NCBI GenBank assembly: GCA_947647735.1
Contig: CANSLJ010000011.1
Location: 1-64,000, forward strand
Reading direction: 5' to 3'
Length of the DNA stretch: 64,000 bases
From: an uncultured bacterium
GTDB taxonomy: Bacteria; Bacillota; Clostridia; Lachnospirales; Lachnospiraceae
Shown here: one piece after another, positions 1 through 7,988 of the stretch
Layout: each line of letters starts with the position of its first letter
Numbering within the stretch: the first letter of the stretch is position 1
The notes under the pieces: model-generated
Told to the model about the DNA's origin: nothing
The model's input: the letters and a program-made list of their open reading frames with translations, nothing else
Database searches by the model: none
Program-made: the position numbers and the translations under genes

Positions 1-52
1 GCGCGCCAGATTGTGGCTCTGGAGGCCGAGGGTTCGAGTCCCTTTACCCACC
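1..52 (+). tRNA. tRNA-His (GTG), 3' part only
   Basis: The window opens inside this tRNA. The anticodon arm is a 5-bp stem (CCAGA/TCTGG) around the loop TTGTGGC, giving anticodon GTG. The T arm (28-44) has the loop TTCGAGT, and the acceptor strand TACCCAC is followed by C52. A C discriminator is the usual base for tRNA-His. The 5' acceptor strand and part of the D arm lie outside the window. Confidence 0.85.
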
Positions 53-102
53 CTGAAAGTTCTCAGCGGGCAAAAGAGATTTGTAGAGGCAAAGAGCCGT
101 GA

Positions 103-174
103 TGGGCTATCGCCAAGCGGTAAGGCACAGGACTTTGACTCCTGCATTCGCTGGTTCGAATCCAGCTAGCCCAG
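103..174 (+). tRNA. tRNA-Gln (TTG)
   Basis: Full cloverleaf: acceptor TGGGCTA pairs with TAGCCCA, the anticodon stem is CAGGA/TCCTG around loop CTTTGAC (anticodon TTG), and the T arm carries GTTCGAA. No CCA is encoded. It lies between tRNA-His and tRNA-Lys and is probably co-transcribed with them. Confidence 0.95.
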
Positions 175-187
175 TTTTGTAATATAT

Positions 188-260
188 GGGCCACTAGCTC
201 AGGTGGTAGAGCACTTGACTTTTAATCAAGTTGTCCGGGGTTCGAGTCCCCGGTGGCTCA
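188..260 (+). tRNA. tRNA-Lys (TTT)
   Basis: Full cloverleaf: acceptor GGGCCAC/GTGGCTC with one G-T pair, anticodon stem CTTGA/TCAAG around loop CTTTTAA (anticodon TTT), T loop GTTCGAG, discriminator A260. It is the last tRNA of the cluster, and terminator-like hairpins follow it. Confidence 0.95.
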
Positions 261-267
261 TTGTGAG

Positions 268-353
268 GTAAGTTTTTTAGCGCCAGGTCGTTAAAAAACT
301 TATTTTTTGTGAATAAGGAGAACCGTCCCGAAAATTTCGGGCGTTTTTCTTTT
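268..353 (+). terminator. Terminator region behind the tRNA cluster
   Basis: An A+T-rich inverted repeat (AAGTTTTTTAGCG ... CGTTAAAAAACTT, about 268-301) is followed by a compact G+C hairpin, CCCG-AAAATTT-CGGG at 327-341, and a T-rich run (TTTTTCTTTT, 344-353). The second hairpin fits a Rho-independent terminator closing the tRNA operon. Confidence 0.7.
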
Positions 354-388
354 GTGTGTTCAGGATTTATACAGAAGGAGGAAAATGG

Positions 389-1753
389 ATGGAAGAAACG
401 ATGGTAAAAGAAAACAAAATGGGCGTGATGCCCGTCAATAAGCTGCTTGTTACGATGTCGCTGCCGATGATGATCTCCATGCTGGTGCAGGCGCTTTACA
501 ATATCGTGGACAGTATTTTTGTGGCAAGGATCGAGGAGAAGGCGCTGACAGCAGTGTCGCTTGCGTTCCCGATCCAGACACTGATGATCGCGGTCGGTGT
601 GGGAACTGCTGTCGGTATCAATGCCCTGCTGTCAAGGTTTCTGGGAGAAAAGGAATTTGAGAAGGCGAATACCGTGGCGAAAAACGGTATTTTTCTGGCG
701 CTTGTCAGCTATCTGATGTTTCTGTGCATCGGATTGTTTGGTGTAAAGATCTTTTACACGAGCCAGACGACGGATGCCGTGATCATCAAATATGGTGTGG
801 ATTATCTGACGATCGTCTGTGTGGCTTCCTTTGGCATCTTTACGCAGGCTACCTTTGAAAAGCTGCTGCAGTCAACGGGAAAGACGGTCTGCACGATGAT
901 CACCCAGGGAACCGGCGCGATCATCAATATCGTTCTCGATCCGATCCTGATATTCGGCTATTTCGGCATGCCGAAAATGGGTGTGGCCGGGGCGGCTGCG
1001 GCAACCGTGATCGGGCAGTGCGTGGCGGCGATCCTGGCGGTGGTCATCAATGCAAAGGTGAATACGGAGATCCATGTGGGTATGAAGGGCTTTAAGCCGA
1101 GTGGAAAGGTTATCAAACAGATCTATATGATAGGCGTTCCTTCTATTATAATGCAGGCGATCGGCTCTCTGATGACTTACGGCATGAACCGTATCCTGAT
1201 CACTTTTACGGATACGGCGACAGCGGTGTTCGGGGTGTACTTTAAGCTGCAGAGCTTTGTGTTTATGCCGGTGTTTGGTTTAAACAACGGAATGGTGCCG
1301 ATCATCGCCTACAACTATGGGGCGGGGAGTAAGGAGAGAGTGGTGAAGACCTTTAAACTGTCCGTCTGTTATGCGGTGGCGATCATGGCGTTTGGCGTGG
1401 TCATCATGCAGTGTATTCCGGACAGGCTTCTTCTGCTTTTCGATGCCTCGGAGACGATGCTCGGCATCGGCGTACCGGCGCTGCGGATCATCAGCACCTG
1501 TTTTATCGTGGCGGCATTCTGTATTGTGACAGGTTCCGTTTTTCAGGCGCTGGGCTATGCCTGGTACAGCATGATCAACTCCATCTGCAGACAGCTTGTG
1601 GTGCTGCTTCCGGCGGCATACCTGCTCTCCCTTACAGGGGTGCTGCAGAATGTATGGTGGTCGTTTCCGGTCGCGGAGGCGATGTCCGCGATGGTGACGG
1701 TGTATTTTCTGGTGAGGATCTGGCGGAAGGTGATTTCCCATATCGGGGAGTGA
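389..1753 (+). CDS. MATE-family multidrug/Na+ antiporter
   Basis: Predicted 454-residue inner-membrane exporter, a normal length for the MATE (multi antimicrobial extrusion) family. The N-terminus reads NKLLVTMSLPMMISMLVQAL followed by YNIVDSIFVA, the hallmark opening of MatE domains. About twelve hydrophobic segments are spread over two repeats, the second starting near residue 240 (GVPSIIMQAIGSLMTYG). The in-frame GTG at 356 has no ribosome binding site, whereas ATG389 lies 7 nt behind AGGAGG, so I start there. MATE proteins use Na+ or H+ gradients to export cationic drugs or metabolites; the substrate here is unknown. It lies alone between tRNA genes, so its neighbours give no clue to its role. 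Confidence 0.9.
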   Translation: MEETMVKENKMGVMPVNKLLVTMSLPMMISMLVQALYNIVDSIFVARIEEKALTAVSLAFPIQTLMIAVGVGTAVGINALLSRFLGEKEFEKANTVAKNGIFLALVSYLMFLCIGLFGVKIFYTSQTTDAVIIKYGVDYLTIVCVASFGIFTQATFEKLLQSTGKTVCTMITQGTGAIINIVLDPILIFGYFGMPKMGVAGAAAATVIGQCVAAILAVVINAKVNTEIHVGMKGFKPSGKVIKQIYMIGVPSIIMQAIGSLMTYGMNRILITFTDTATAVFGVYFKLQSFVFMPVFGLNNGMVPIIAYNYGAGSKERVVKTFKLSVCYAVAIMAFGVVIMQCIPDRLLLLFDASETMLGIGVPALRIISTCFIVAAFCIVTGSVFQALGYAWYSMINSICRQLVVLLPAAYLLSLTGVLQNVWWSFPVAEAMSAMVTVYFLVRIWRKVISHIGE

Positions 1754-1759
1754 TTTTGC

Positions 1760-1788
1760 TTTACACTTTGGCGGAAATTGGCTATAAT
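1760..1788 (+). promoter_or_regulatory. Consensus vegetative promoter for tRNA-Leu
   Basis: TTTACA (1760-1765) and TATAAT (1783-1788) are separated by exactly 17 bases. The predicted start, near 1796, is about 80 bases before the mature tRNA-Leu. Confidence 0.75.
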
Positions 1789-1877
1789 ATTTTTATATGG
1801 AAAACAGGACTGAAAGGGTATGAAGTTGCCGGGCGGGAGAAGGCTTTGTACCTTTTCAGCGATAATAACGATAATAT

Positions 1878-1959
1878 GCAGTTATGGCGGAATTGGCAGA
1901 CGCGCAGGATTTAGGTTCCTGTATCGCAAGATGTGTGGGTTCAAGTCCCACTAACTGCA
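1878..1959 (+). tRNA. tRNA-Leu (TAG)
   Basis: Class II tRNA of 82 nt with a long variable arm. Acceptor GCAGTTA pairs with TAACTGC; the anticodon stem CAGGA/TCCTG encloses TTTAGGT (anticodon TAG); the T loop is GTTCAAG and the discriminator is A1959. Confidence 0.93.
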
Positions 1960-2076
1960 TTATGGTGTTCTCTGGCAGAAAACGCAATAGATTTTGTGCG
2001 TTGATTATGGTAGAATATCATTAAATATGTACTGTTTACAGCAGGTAACCGTTTCTATGATCAGGGAGGTGGGCGT

Positions 2077-2259
2077 ATGACTGAAAAGGAAATGATTCAA
2101 AAAAATATTGAAGAATTTTCCAGACTGCAAACATATATGTTAGCGACTGATAAAGATTCAGATGGGTATAAGCTCATGAAAGACCGTTATACTGAATTGA
2201 AAGTTATTTTAAATTCTTTCGGAATCAATCTTACTGAGATTGATAAAATCAAGGAATGA
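2077..2259 (+). CDS. 60-residue hypothetical protein
   Basis: I do not recognise the family. The start has a strong ribosome binding site (GGGAGGTGG about 6 nt before ATG2077), and a hairpin with a T-run follows the stop, so this looks like a genuine single-gene unit. The product is charged and predicted mostly helical (TEKEMIQKNIEEFSRLQ ... DRYTELKVILNSFGI), with no membrane segment and no cysteines. It lies directly upstream of the flagellin promoter region, but nothing in its sequence ties it to motility. Confidence 0.65.
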   Translation: MTEKEMIQKNIEEFSRLQTYMLATDKDSDGYKLMKDRYTELKVILNSFGINLTEIDKIKE

Positions 2260-2286
2260 TAATGTTTTTGACAGGCGGATATGCAT

Positions 2287-2324
2287 AGCTCCCGGGGCAG
2301 CGCGGGGGCTTTCATATTTTTTTT
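2287..2324 (+). terminator. Rho-independent terminator after the 60-residue orphan
   Basis: AGCTCCCG (2287-2294) pairs with CGGGGGCT (2303-2310) with one G-T pair, followed by the T-rich run TTCATATTTTTTTT. It insulates the flagellin unit from upstream transcription. Confidence 0.75.
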
Positions 2325-2345
2325 GAATTTTTTTCAAATAACCTC

Positions 2346-2372
2346 TAAAGTTTTCCTCAAACAATCCGAAAT
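2346..2372 (+). promoter_or_regulatory. SigD/sigma-28-type flagellin promoter
   Basis: TAAA (2346-2349), a 15-base spacer and TCCGAAAT (2365-2372) closely match the motility sigma factor consensus TAAA-N15-GCCGATAT. It is the only good promoter between the upstream terminator and flagellin. It predicts a leader of roughly 225 nt. Confidence 0.8.
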
Positions 2373-2379
2373 ATGTAAT

Positions 2380-2605
2380 AGCAGCGGAGAGAGACTCCGT
2401 TGAAAGCCGAAAAGCACGGAGGCGGTTAGCCTAGGGGCCAAATCAATGCTCAGCGGCGAAATTTATTAAAGAGAATTACCGCAAGAAGCGGAACAAAGTT
2501 ACAGGAGACAGGGTTTCATGTGACTTACAAACATTCACGGGGCGAAAAGTCCTTCACCGGTACAAAAGGAGTTGTGCCGAGTAAAAAAGTATATGGAGGT
2601 ACACT
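2380..2605 (+). promoter_or_regulatory. Structured flagellin leader with two CsrA-like sites
   Basis: The long untranslated leader holds several hairpins: CGGAG-AGAGA-CTCCG, CCGC-AAGAA-GCGG, and two whose loops present GGA. Site 1 (2558-2579) is an 8-bp stem CGGTACAA/TTGTGCCG with loop AAGGAG. Site 2 (2588-2605) is a weaker stem AGTATA/TACACT with loop TGGAGG, which is the flagellin ribosome binding site itself. This resembles the hag leader of Bacillus subtilis, where CsrA binds two GGA hairpins and the downstream one overlaps the Shine-Dalgarno sequence. CsrA control here is inferred; no csrA gene is in the window. Confidence 0.6.
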
Positions 2606-4084
2606 ATGGTAGTACAACACAATCTTACAGCTATGAACTCCAACAGAATGTTGGGCGTAACCACAAGCCAGCAGGCTAAAGCAACAGAGAAGCTTTCTTC
2701 CGGTTACAAGATCAACCGTGCAGCAGATGATGCAGCAGGCCTTGCTATTTCCGAAAAAATGAGAAAGCAGATCAGAGGTCTTACACAGGCTTCCGCAAAC
2801 GCACAGGATGGTATCAGCGTAGTACAGACAGCAGAGGGTGCTCTGGCAGAAGTACACGATATGCTGCAGAGAATGAACGAGCTGGCAGTTAAGGCAGCTA
2901 ACGGCACACAGTCTGAATCCGACCGTGAGTCCATCAACGCAGAGATCAAACAGCTGATCACAGAAATCGACCGTGTATCCGAGACAACAAAGTTCAATGA
3001 GACTTATCTGTTGAAGGGTGACAAGAATTCTGTTAAAGGTTATTCCTATGGTTATCAGACTATCGCAAGCAGCACAGCTGGCGGCGTAGTTATGACAACA
3101 GCAGCAAACGGTCTGACAGCGAAGATTACCTTCAATAAGAACGCAAGCGGTGCAGCGCAGAACGAGATCATCAACGCTCTGAAGAACTCCGGTATCAACA
3201 TCAGAGTAACCATCTCCAGAACGACAGATGCTGGTAAGGCAGGCGCAGCAGGCACAACAACAATTACGCAGTATTCCGTGGCACTGGTTGGTGCGGTTGC
3301 AGATAAGTACACAATTACTACAACTGGTGATACAGGAAGAAGCTTTGCAATCAAAGATGTTACGGGTAAGACAATTGCGACGATCACAGCAACTGCTTTG
3401 AAGAGCGGTATGACAGCAGCTGGCGTATATTCAGCTAACGTTGTTGCGAATAAGGTGACAGCAGCATATCGCGCAGGTGAGAGCTATGGTTTCTATGACA
3501 AAGACGGCAACAGGCTTGCGGAGAATGCGCTGACGAAATACTTCACTTCCAACGTTACAAGTGATTCGAAGGTAACAAGTGCGGCAAGATCCGACGCTCC
3601 TACAGTATACGACGCAGTTGGTAACAGAATTAAACTGACAGAGATGGCTCCGAGAGTACAGGGTACTCAGGACATCATGGGCAAACTGCAGGTGGGTCTG
3701 CATGTAGGTGCTGACGCGACAACCAACAACCAGATCACAATGAACATCGAGACCATGAGCGCGAAAGGCCTTGGTATCTCCGGTGTGAGAGTTGATACGG
3801 CAGACGATGCGCTCAGAGCAATCGAGACAGTAGCAGCAGCACTTGCCAAAGTATCCGCTCAGAGATCTGACCTTGGTGCTGTACAGAACAGATTAGAGCA
3901 CACGATCAACAACCTGGATAACGTTGTAGAGAACACCACATCCGCTGAATCTGCTATCCGTGATACAGATATGGCTTCCATGATGGTTCAGTACTCTAAC
4001 AACAACATCCTGGCTCAGGCTGGTACATCCATGCTGGCTCAGGCTAACCAGAGCAACCAGAGTGTTCTGTCCCTGTTACAGTAA
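2606..4084 (+). CDS. hag: Flagellin (filament protein)
   Basis: Main subunit of the flagellar filament, 492 residues. The conserved N-terminal D0/D1 helices (residues 1 to about 140) open with VVQHNLTAMNSNRMLG and contain KLSSGYKINRAADDAAGLAI. The C-terminal D1/D0 helices (about 400-492) include DTDMASMMVQYSNNNILAQA and end ANQSNQSVLSLLQ. Between them is a variable, surface-exposed region of about 250 residues rich in Thr, Ala, Ser and Lys, the kind of segment that is O-glycosylated in many clostridia. It has its own SigD promoter, a leader and a strong terminator, so it is expressed as a single gene. Codon choice is strongly biased, as expected for an abundant protein. A glycosyltransferase follows directly. 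Confidence 0.97.
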   Translation: MVVQHNLTAMNSNRMLGVTTSQQAKATEKLSSGYKINRAADDAAGLAISEKMRKQIRGLTQASANAQDGISVVQTAEGALAEVHDMLQRMNELAVKAANGTQSESDRESINAEIKQLITEIDRVSETTKFNETYLLKGDKNSVKGYSYGYQTIASSTAGGVVMTTAANGLTAKITFNKNASGAAQNEIINALKNSGINIRVTISRTTDAGKAGAAGTTTITQYSVALVGAVADKYTITTTGDTGRSFAIKDVTGKTIATITATALKSGMTAAGVYSANVVANKVTAAYRAGESYGFYDKDGNRLAENALTKYFTSNVTSDSKVTSAARSDAPTVYDAVGNRIKLTEMAPRVQGTQDIMGKLQVGLHVGADATTNNQITMNIETMSAKGLGISGVRVDTADDALRAIETVAAALAKVSAQRSDLGAVQNRLEHTINNLDNVVENTTSAESAIRDTDMASMMVQYSNNNILAQAGTSMLAQANQSNQSVLSLLQ

Positions 4085-4212
4085 TGAACATTTAAAAATA
4101 GCTTAGAAATCTGTCGGTTATAGTGACCTGAACCCTGGGATGTAATACGAAGGAAACTATACTGAAAGATTACATATAAAGCTGTAAGGAAGCTGCAACA
4201 GCAGCGAATCAG

Positions 4213-4245
4213 ATAAGGGCGGCGTCAAAACCGCCCTTATTTTTC
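4213..4245 (+). terminator. Flagellin terminator
   Basis: A perfect 10-bp stem, ATAAGGGCGG (4213-4222) with CCGCCCTTAT (4231-4240), is followed by TTTTC. It lies only about 20 bases before the next start codon, so some read-through into the glycosyltransferase gene is possible. The 128 bases between the flagellin stop and this hairpin contain nothing else I recognise. Confidence 0.85.
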
Positions 4246-4265
4246 GGAAAGGACAGGTTTATCAT

Positions 4266-6464
4266 ATGAGTACAAAACCGGTATTATCTATTTCATTATT
4301 ATGTTCCGGAAGGGCAAAAACGACAAAGAAATGCCTGGACTCTTTAGCGAGTCTCAGGGAGAAGGTTCCCAGCGAACTGATCATAGTGGATACCGGGTGC
4401 GATGAGGAGATGCAGGCGCTTCTTCGGACCTATACGGATATTGTCATCCCTTTTACATGGTGTAACGACTTTTCCAAGGCGAGGAATGTGGGGATGGACG
4501 CCGCACAGGGTGAATGGTTTATGTATCTCGACGACGATGAGTGGTTCATCGATACGAAGGAGATCGAGGATTTCTTCCTGTCCGGAAATTATAAAAAATA
4601 TTATTATGCGTTATATATTCAGCGAAATTATATGAGCCTGGACAAGGAACTGGTCACAGATGCCTGGGTGTCCCGTATGGTCAGCATGAAGAACAGGCCG
4701 AGATTTATCAGCAGTATCCATGAATACTTTTATCCGCTGTATGATCCGCATATTTTATTACATTCGGCGGTGGAGCACTTTGGCTATTTCTTCCAGAATA
4801 AAGAGGAAGAGCGCGCCCACGCCAAGAGGAATACAACGCTGCTTCTCGATATGATCAAGAAAAGAAGAAAGGAAGTTCGCTGGTGGACTCATCTTCTGCA
4901 GGAGTACCGTGCGCTCAACGAGTATGCAAAGCTGGAGGAATGGAGTCTGGACGGTATCAGGGAATTCAGAAATGAAAGCATTCCGAATACCAACAGGGAG
5001 AGAGGTGCTTTCTATTGTGCCGCAATAGAGGCGGAGATTCAGAGCTGTTATTATGAGGAAGCGGAGAAGAATTTCAAAAAGGCGCTGGGGGATAACCGGA
5101 ATACCGATTTTTGCCGGTTGCGGCTGTACAATCTGGGACAGGAAATTTATTATAAGACCGGTAATTATAAAGAATCGCTGAAATGCAGTGAGAAGTATGC
5201 GGAATACTATGAATTGCTGAAGGACGATGAAGAAAAAAAGCAGGAAGAGACAGCATTTTTTGTGCAGTATGCGTTGGAGCAGTCGGGTATCAGCACCGGT
5301 TTCGGTATTTACATTTTAGCTGCTTTGAGACTGGGGGATACTTCCATCCTGAAAAAATATTTTAATGTGTTCGACTGGAACGGGCCGATCATGCTGTATG
5401 AGCATTTTACGGATGACCTGATCGATATACTGGCGGATCTTCCTTATGATGAGGAAGTGACTCCTCTTCTGGAGGTTATGGCGAAGCGCCCCGGATATGA
5501 TTTACTGTGGAATGCCATACAGAAACTGGAGACAGAGGAGAAAGAATCTGAAAAAGCGCAAAACAGATTTCACAGGATCGCCGAGTATTTCATGGGCATT
5601 GAAGCGCCGTATTATTATGTGTGGTATCTGAAGGCTCTTTATGCAGACAATATAGGGGAGACAGAGAGGCTTTCCTATTATATTGACAGGCTTTTCGGCT
5701 GCGTCGCGGATGTTTTTCAGTTGAATTTTAAGATATTTGAGATTCTTGAGAAATATCATATCGATGTGTGGAAGGCTTTCGAGGTCGTTAAATTTGACAA
5801 CTGGAAGATAGGCGTGGATGCCTTCTTTGAAAACAGCATGCCTGAAGTGAGGCGCAAGATAGAAGAATATGCAGAACGGAATAAATCTGCTGAGATGTCG
5901 GAAAAATCGAAAGTGCGGTACGAATATTTTGCTTTAAAAGTTGCGGAAGCGAAAGTTGTTCAGAGGTATGCAAATGATGATTATTACTCCCTGCAGGCGC
6001 GGTTTCAGGATTTTACATCAAAGAGCCTTGCCTTTTACAGGAAATATTTTAAGGAAAGCGCTTTTACCGGGGAGATGGAGCTTCTGCCGAAATCCTGTCG
6101 TGTAGCAGTAAAATGGGAACAGGTGATACAGGGACAAATCGAGGGAGACAGGCAGAAGGTCGGGAAGAATATAAAAGAGGCACTTGGGCTGTTTCCGGAC
6201 TTTGACGATATGATCCAACTCTACGCAAGGTGCTATGCGGCTTCCGAGGAAATGAAACTGGCAGAAGAGGAAGAGAAGGCAAAGGAGGCCAAATCGCAGA
6301 TGCGGACGATGGCAATTCAGGTGAAGGCAAAGATTCCTGCTCTTCTGGCGCAGGGGATGGCCGCTGAGGCTTATCAGGTCCTGCAGCAGCTGAAGGTGCT
6401 GGTTCCGGATGATGAGGAACTGCCGGAGATGGAGAAGAGAATTTTGGCGCGGATGCAGGGATGA
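4266..6464 (+). CDS. Family 2 glycosyltransferase with long helical-repeat tail
   Basis: Residues 1 to about 230 form a GT-A fold of the SunS/WaaE-like GT2 group: LSISLLCSGRAKTTKKCLDS, IIVDTGCDEEM, then WCNDFSKARNVGMDAAQGEW and the metal-binding YLDDDEWF. The remaining 500 residues are acidic, Tyr/Leu-rich helices that look like degenerate tetratricopeptide repeats (for example EEAEKNFKKALGD and KLEEWSLDGIREF), probably for binding the protein acceptor. The gene directly follows flagellin, a position often held by flagellin glycosyltransferases in clostridia, so flagellin is the likely acceptor; that is inference from position. A paralogous catalytic domain is at 51007-51963. It ends in its own terminator and is separate from the glycan locus. 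Confidence 0.85.
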   Translation: MSTKPVLSISLLCSGRAKTTKKCLDSLASLREKVPSELIIVDTGCDEEMQALLRTYTDIVIPFTWCNDFSKARNVGMDAAQGEWFMYLDDDEWFIDTKEIEDFFLSGNYKKYYYALYIQRNYMSLDKELVTDAWVSRMVSMKNRPRFISSIHEYFYPLYDPHILLHSAVEHFGYFFQNKEEERAHAKRNTTLLLDMIKKRRKEVRWWTHLLQEYRALNEYAKLEEWSLDGIREFRNESIPNTNRERGAFYCAAIEAEIQSCYYEEAEKNFKKALGDNRNTDFCRLRLYNLGQEIYYKTGNYKESLKCSEKYAEYYELLKDDEEKKQEETAFFVQYALEQSGISTGFGIYILAALRLGDTSILKKYFNVFDWNGPIMLYEHFTDDLIDILADLPYDEEVTPLLEVMAKRPGYDLLWNAIQKLETEEKESEKAQNRFHRIAEYFMGIEAPYYYVWYLKALYADNIGETERLSYYIDRLFGCVADVFQLNFKIFEILEKYHIDVWKAFEVVKFDNWKIGVDAFFENSMPEVRRKIEEYAERNKSAEMSEKSKVRYEYFALKVAEAKVVQRYANDDYYSLQARFQDFTSKSLAFYRKYFKESAFTGEMELLPKSCRVAVKWEQVIQGQIEGDRQKVGKNIKEALGLFPDFDDMIQLYARCYAASEEMKLAEEEEKAKEAKSQMRTMAIQVKAKIPALLAQGMAAEAYQVLQQLKVLVPDDEELPEMEKRILARMQG

Positions 6465-6494
6465 TGATGCCGGAATATAAATTATGATGTTGGA

Positions 6495-6536
6495 ATACGG
6501 AAGGAAATTATTTCCTTCCGTATAAATTGTTTTTGT
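6495..6536 (+). terminator. Strong terminator between flagellin region and glycan locus
   Basis: A 13-bp perfect stem, ATACGGAAGGAAA (6495-6507) with TTTCCTTCCGTAT (6511-6523), has a 3-base loop and is followed by AAATTGTTTTTG. Confidence 0.8.
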
Positions 6537-6563
6537 TCTAATTGGAAAATTTGCGATATGAAC

Positions 6564-6592
6564 TTGTTAGTATATGTATCTTATTATATAAT
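6564..6592 (+). promoter_or_regulatory. Vegetative promoter of the surface-glycan locus
   Basis: TTGTTA (6564-6569), a 17-base spacer and a perfect TATAAT (6587-6592) lie just after a terminator and about 30 bases before the first gene of the locus. Most following genes overlap or are closely spaced, so this may drive a very long transcript. Confidence 0.8.
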
Positions 6593-6621
6593 AGCAGATG
6601 AGATAGAGAGAGCAGAAGAAT

Positions 6622-7977
6622 ATGGATGGAAAAATGGATAAAAAGATAACGAAAGTAATCACATATGGAACATTCGATTTATTTCATCAGGGGCACTATC
6701 GGCTATTACAGAGAGCAAAGCAACTGGGAGATTATCTGATCGTGGGAATCACTACAGAGAGTTATGATAAAACAAGGGGCAAGCTTGGTGTGGTGGATTC
6801 CATTATGACGCGGATTGAAAATGTGAAAAAGACGGGGTTTGCGGACGAGATCATTATCGAAGATTCACCGGGGCAGAAATTCAGCGATGTAAAAAAATAT
6901 AATATAGATATTTTCACGGTGGGTTCAGACTGGACAGGGCAGTTTGATTATCTGAAGGATTATTGTAAGGTAGTCTATCTTGAGCGGACAAAGGATATTT
7001 CCAGTACTATGCTCAGAGAGCAGAAACAGCAGATTCAGAGAATCGGAATCATCGGAAGCGGCAGGATAGCGAGCAGATTTATTCCGGAAGCGAAACTGGT
7101 GAGCGGCGTCAGCACTCAGGGGGTTTATAATCCACATAAAGAAAGCGCTGTGGAATTTGCAGAAAAGTGGGACATCAATGCATATACGGAAAAGGAAGAG
7201 TTTTTTGAGGATATAGATGTCGCATATATCGCAACACCGCACGATATGCATTATGCATATATTAAGGAGGCGCTGGCGCATGGAAAACATGTAATCTGTG
7301 AGAAGCCGCTCGTATTAAAAAAGGAACAGGCAAAAGAGGTTTTTGCAGAGGCAAAGGAAAAGGGGCTGATACTTTTCGAGGGAATCAAGACTGCCTATTG
7401 TCCGGGGTTTCAAAAACTTTTAGGAATAGCCTGCAGCGGCATGATCGGAAATATCCGAAATGTGGAGGCGTGCTTTACAAAACTGGAATCTCCCGGCAAC
7501 AGGGAAATGAAAGATAAGCAGTATGGCGGGAGTTTTCTTGAATTAGGAAGTTATGTGATGCTTCCTATCCTGAAACTGTTTGGGACAGAATATGAAAAAA
7601 TAGATTTTGAAACGATCAATGATGAAAACGGACTGGACATGTTTACAAAGGTTTCCCTGCGCTATTCGACCGGAGTTGCAACGGCAACCTGCGGGCTCGG
7701 CGTGAAATCTGAGGGAAGGCTTCTTATTTCAGGCACGCTGGGCTATATTGTGGTGGAGGCACCCTGGTGGAAAACGTCCTATTTTGAAGTACATTATGAA
7801 GACGCCGGAAGAGTGGATAAATATTCGGAAATCTTTTTAGGGGACGGACTGCGCTATGAGATCAGTGATTTTCTGGCATTGCTGAATCGAAAGGAAAAGA
7901 ACGCTTTTAAGCTGACCAGAAGCGAGTCAATCGCTCTGGCAGGTATTATGGAAACATTTATGAAAGAAAATCGGTAA
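6622..7977 (+). CDS. Cytidylyltransferase / Gfo-Idh-MocA oxidoreductase fusion
   Basis: Two enzymes are fused in 451 residues. Residues 5 to about 135 are a TagD-type glycerol-3-phosphate cytidylyltransferase-like domain with the nucleotide-binding HxGH motif (YGTFDLFHQGHYRLLQRA) and a late ISSTMLRE, as in TagD. Residues 140-451 are a Gfo/Idh/MocA dehydrogenase: dinucleotide-binding IGIIGSGRIASRF, then VAYIATPHDMHYAYIKEAL and the family signature HVICEKPLV. A polyol or sugar-acid phosphate could be reduced by one half and activated with CTP by the other, as in CDP-ribitol-making fusions, which use unrelated domains. The substrate is unknown. It is the first gene of the locus. The start is ATG6622, though an in-frame ATG at 6637 is possible. 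Confidence 0.85.
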   Translation: MDGKMDKKITKVITYGTFDLFHQGHYRLLQRAKQLGDYLIVGITTESYDKTRGKLGVVDSIMTRIENVKKTGFADEIIIEDSPGQKFSDVKKYNIDIFTVGSDWTGQFDYLKDYCKVVYLERTKDISSTMLREQKQQIQRIGIIGSGRIASRFIPEAKLVSGVSTQGVYNPHKESAVEFAEKWDINAYTEKEEFFEDIDVAYIATPHDMHYAYIKEALAHGKHVICEKPLVLKKEQAKEVFAEAKEKGLILFEGIKTAYCPGFQKLLGIACSGMIGNIRNVEACFTKLESPGNREMKDKQYGGSFLELGSYVMLPILKLFGTEYEKIDFETINDENGLDMFTKVSLRYSTGVATATCGLGVKSEGRLLISGTLGYIVVEAPWWKTSYFEVHYEDAGRVDKYSEIFLGDGLRYEISDFLALLNRKEKNAFKLTRSESIALAGIMETFMKENR

Positions 7978-7988
7978 GGGATACGCAA

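Noticed and set aside
2380..2470. Cyclic-di-GMP riboswitch in the flagellin leader
   Set aside because: The leader is structured and near a motility gene, but the conserved GEMM class I and class II core bases are not present. GGA hairpins explain the visible structure better.
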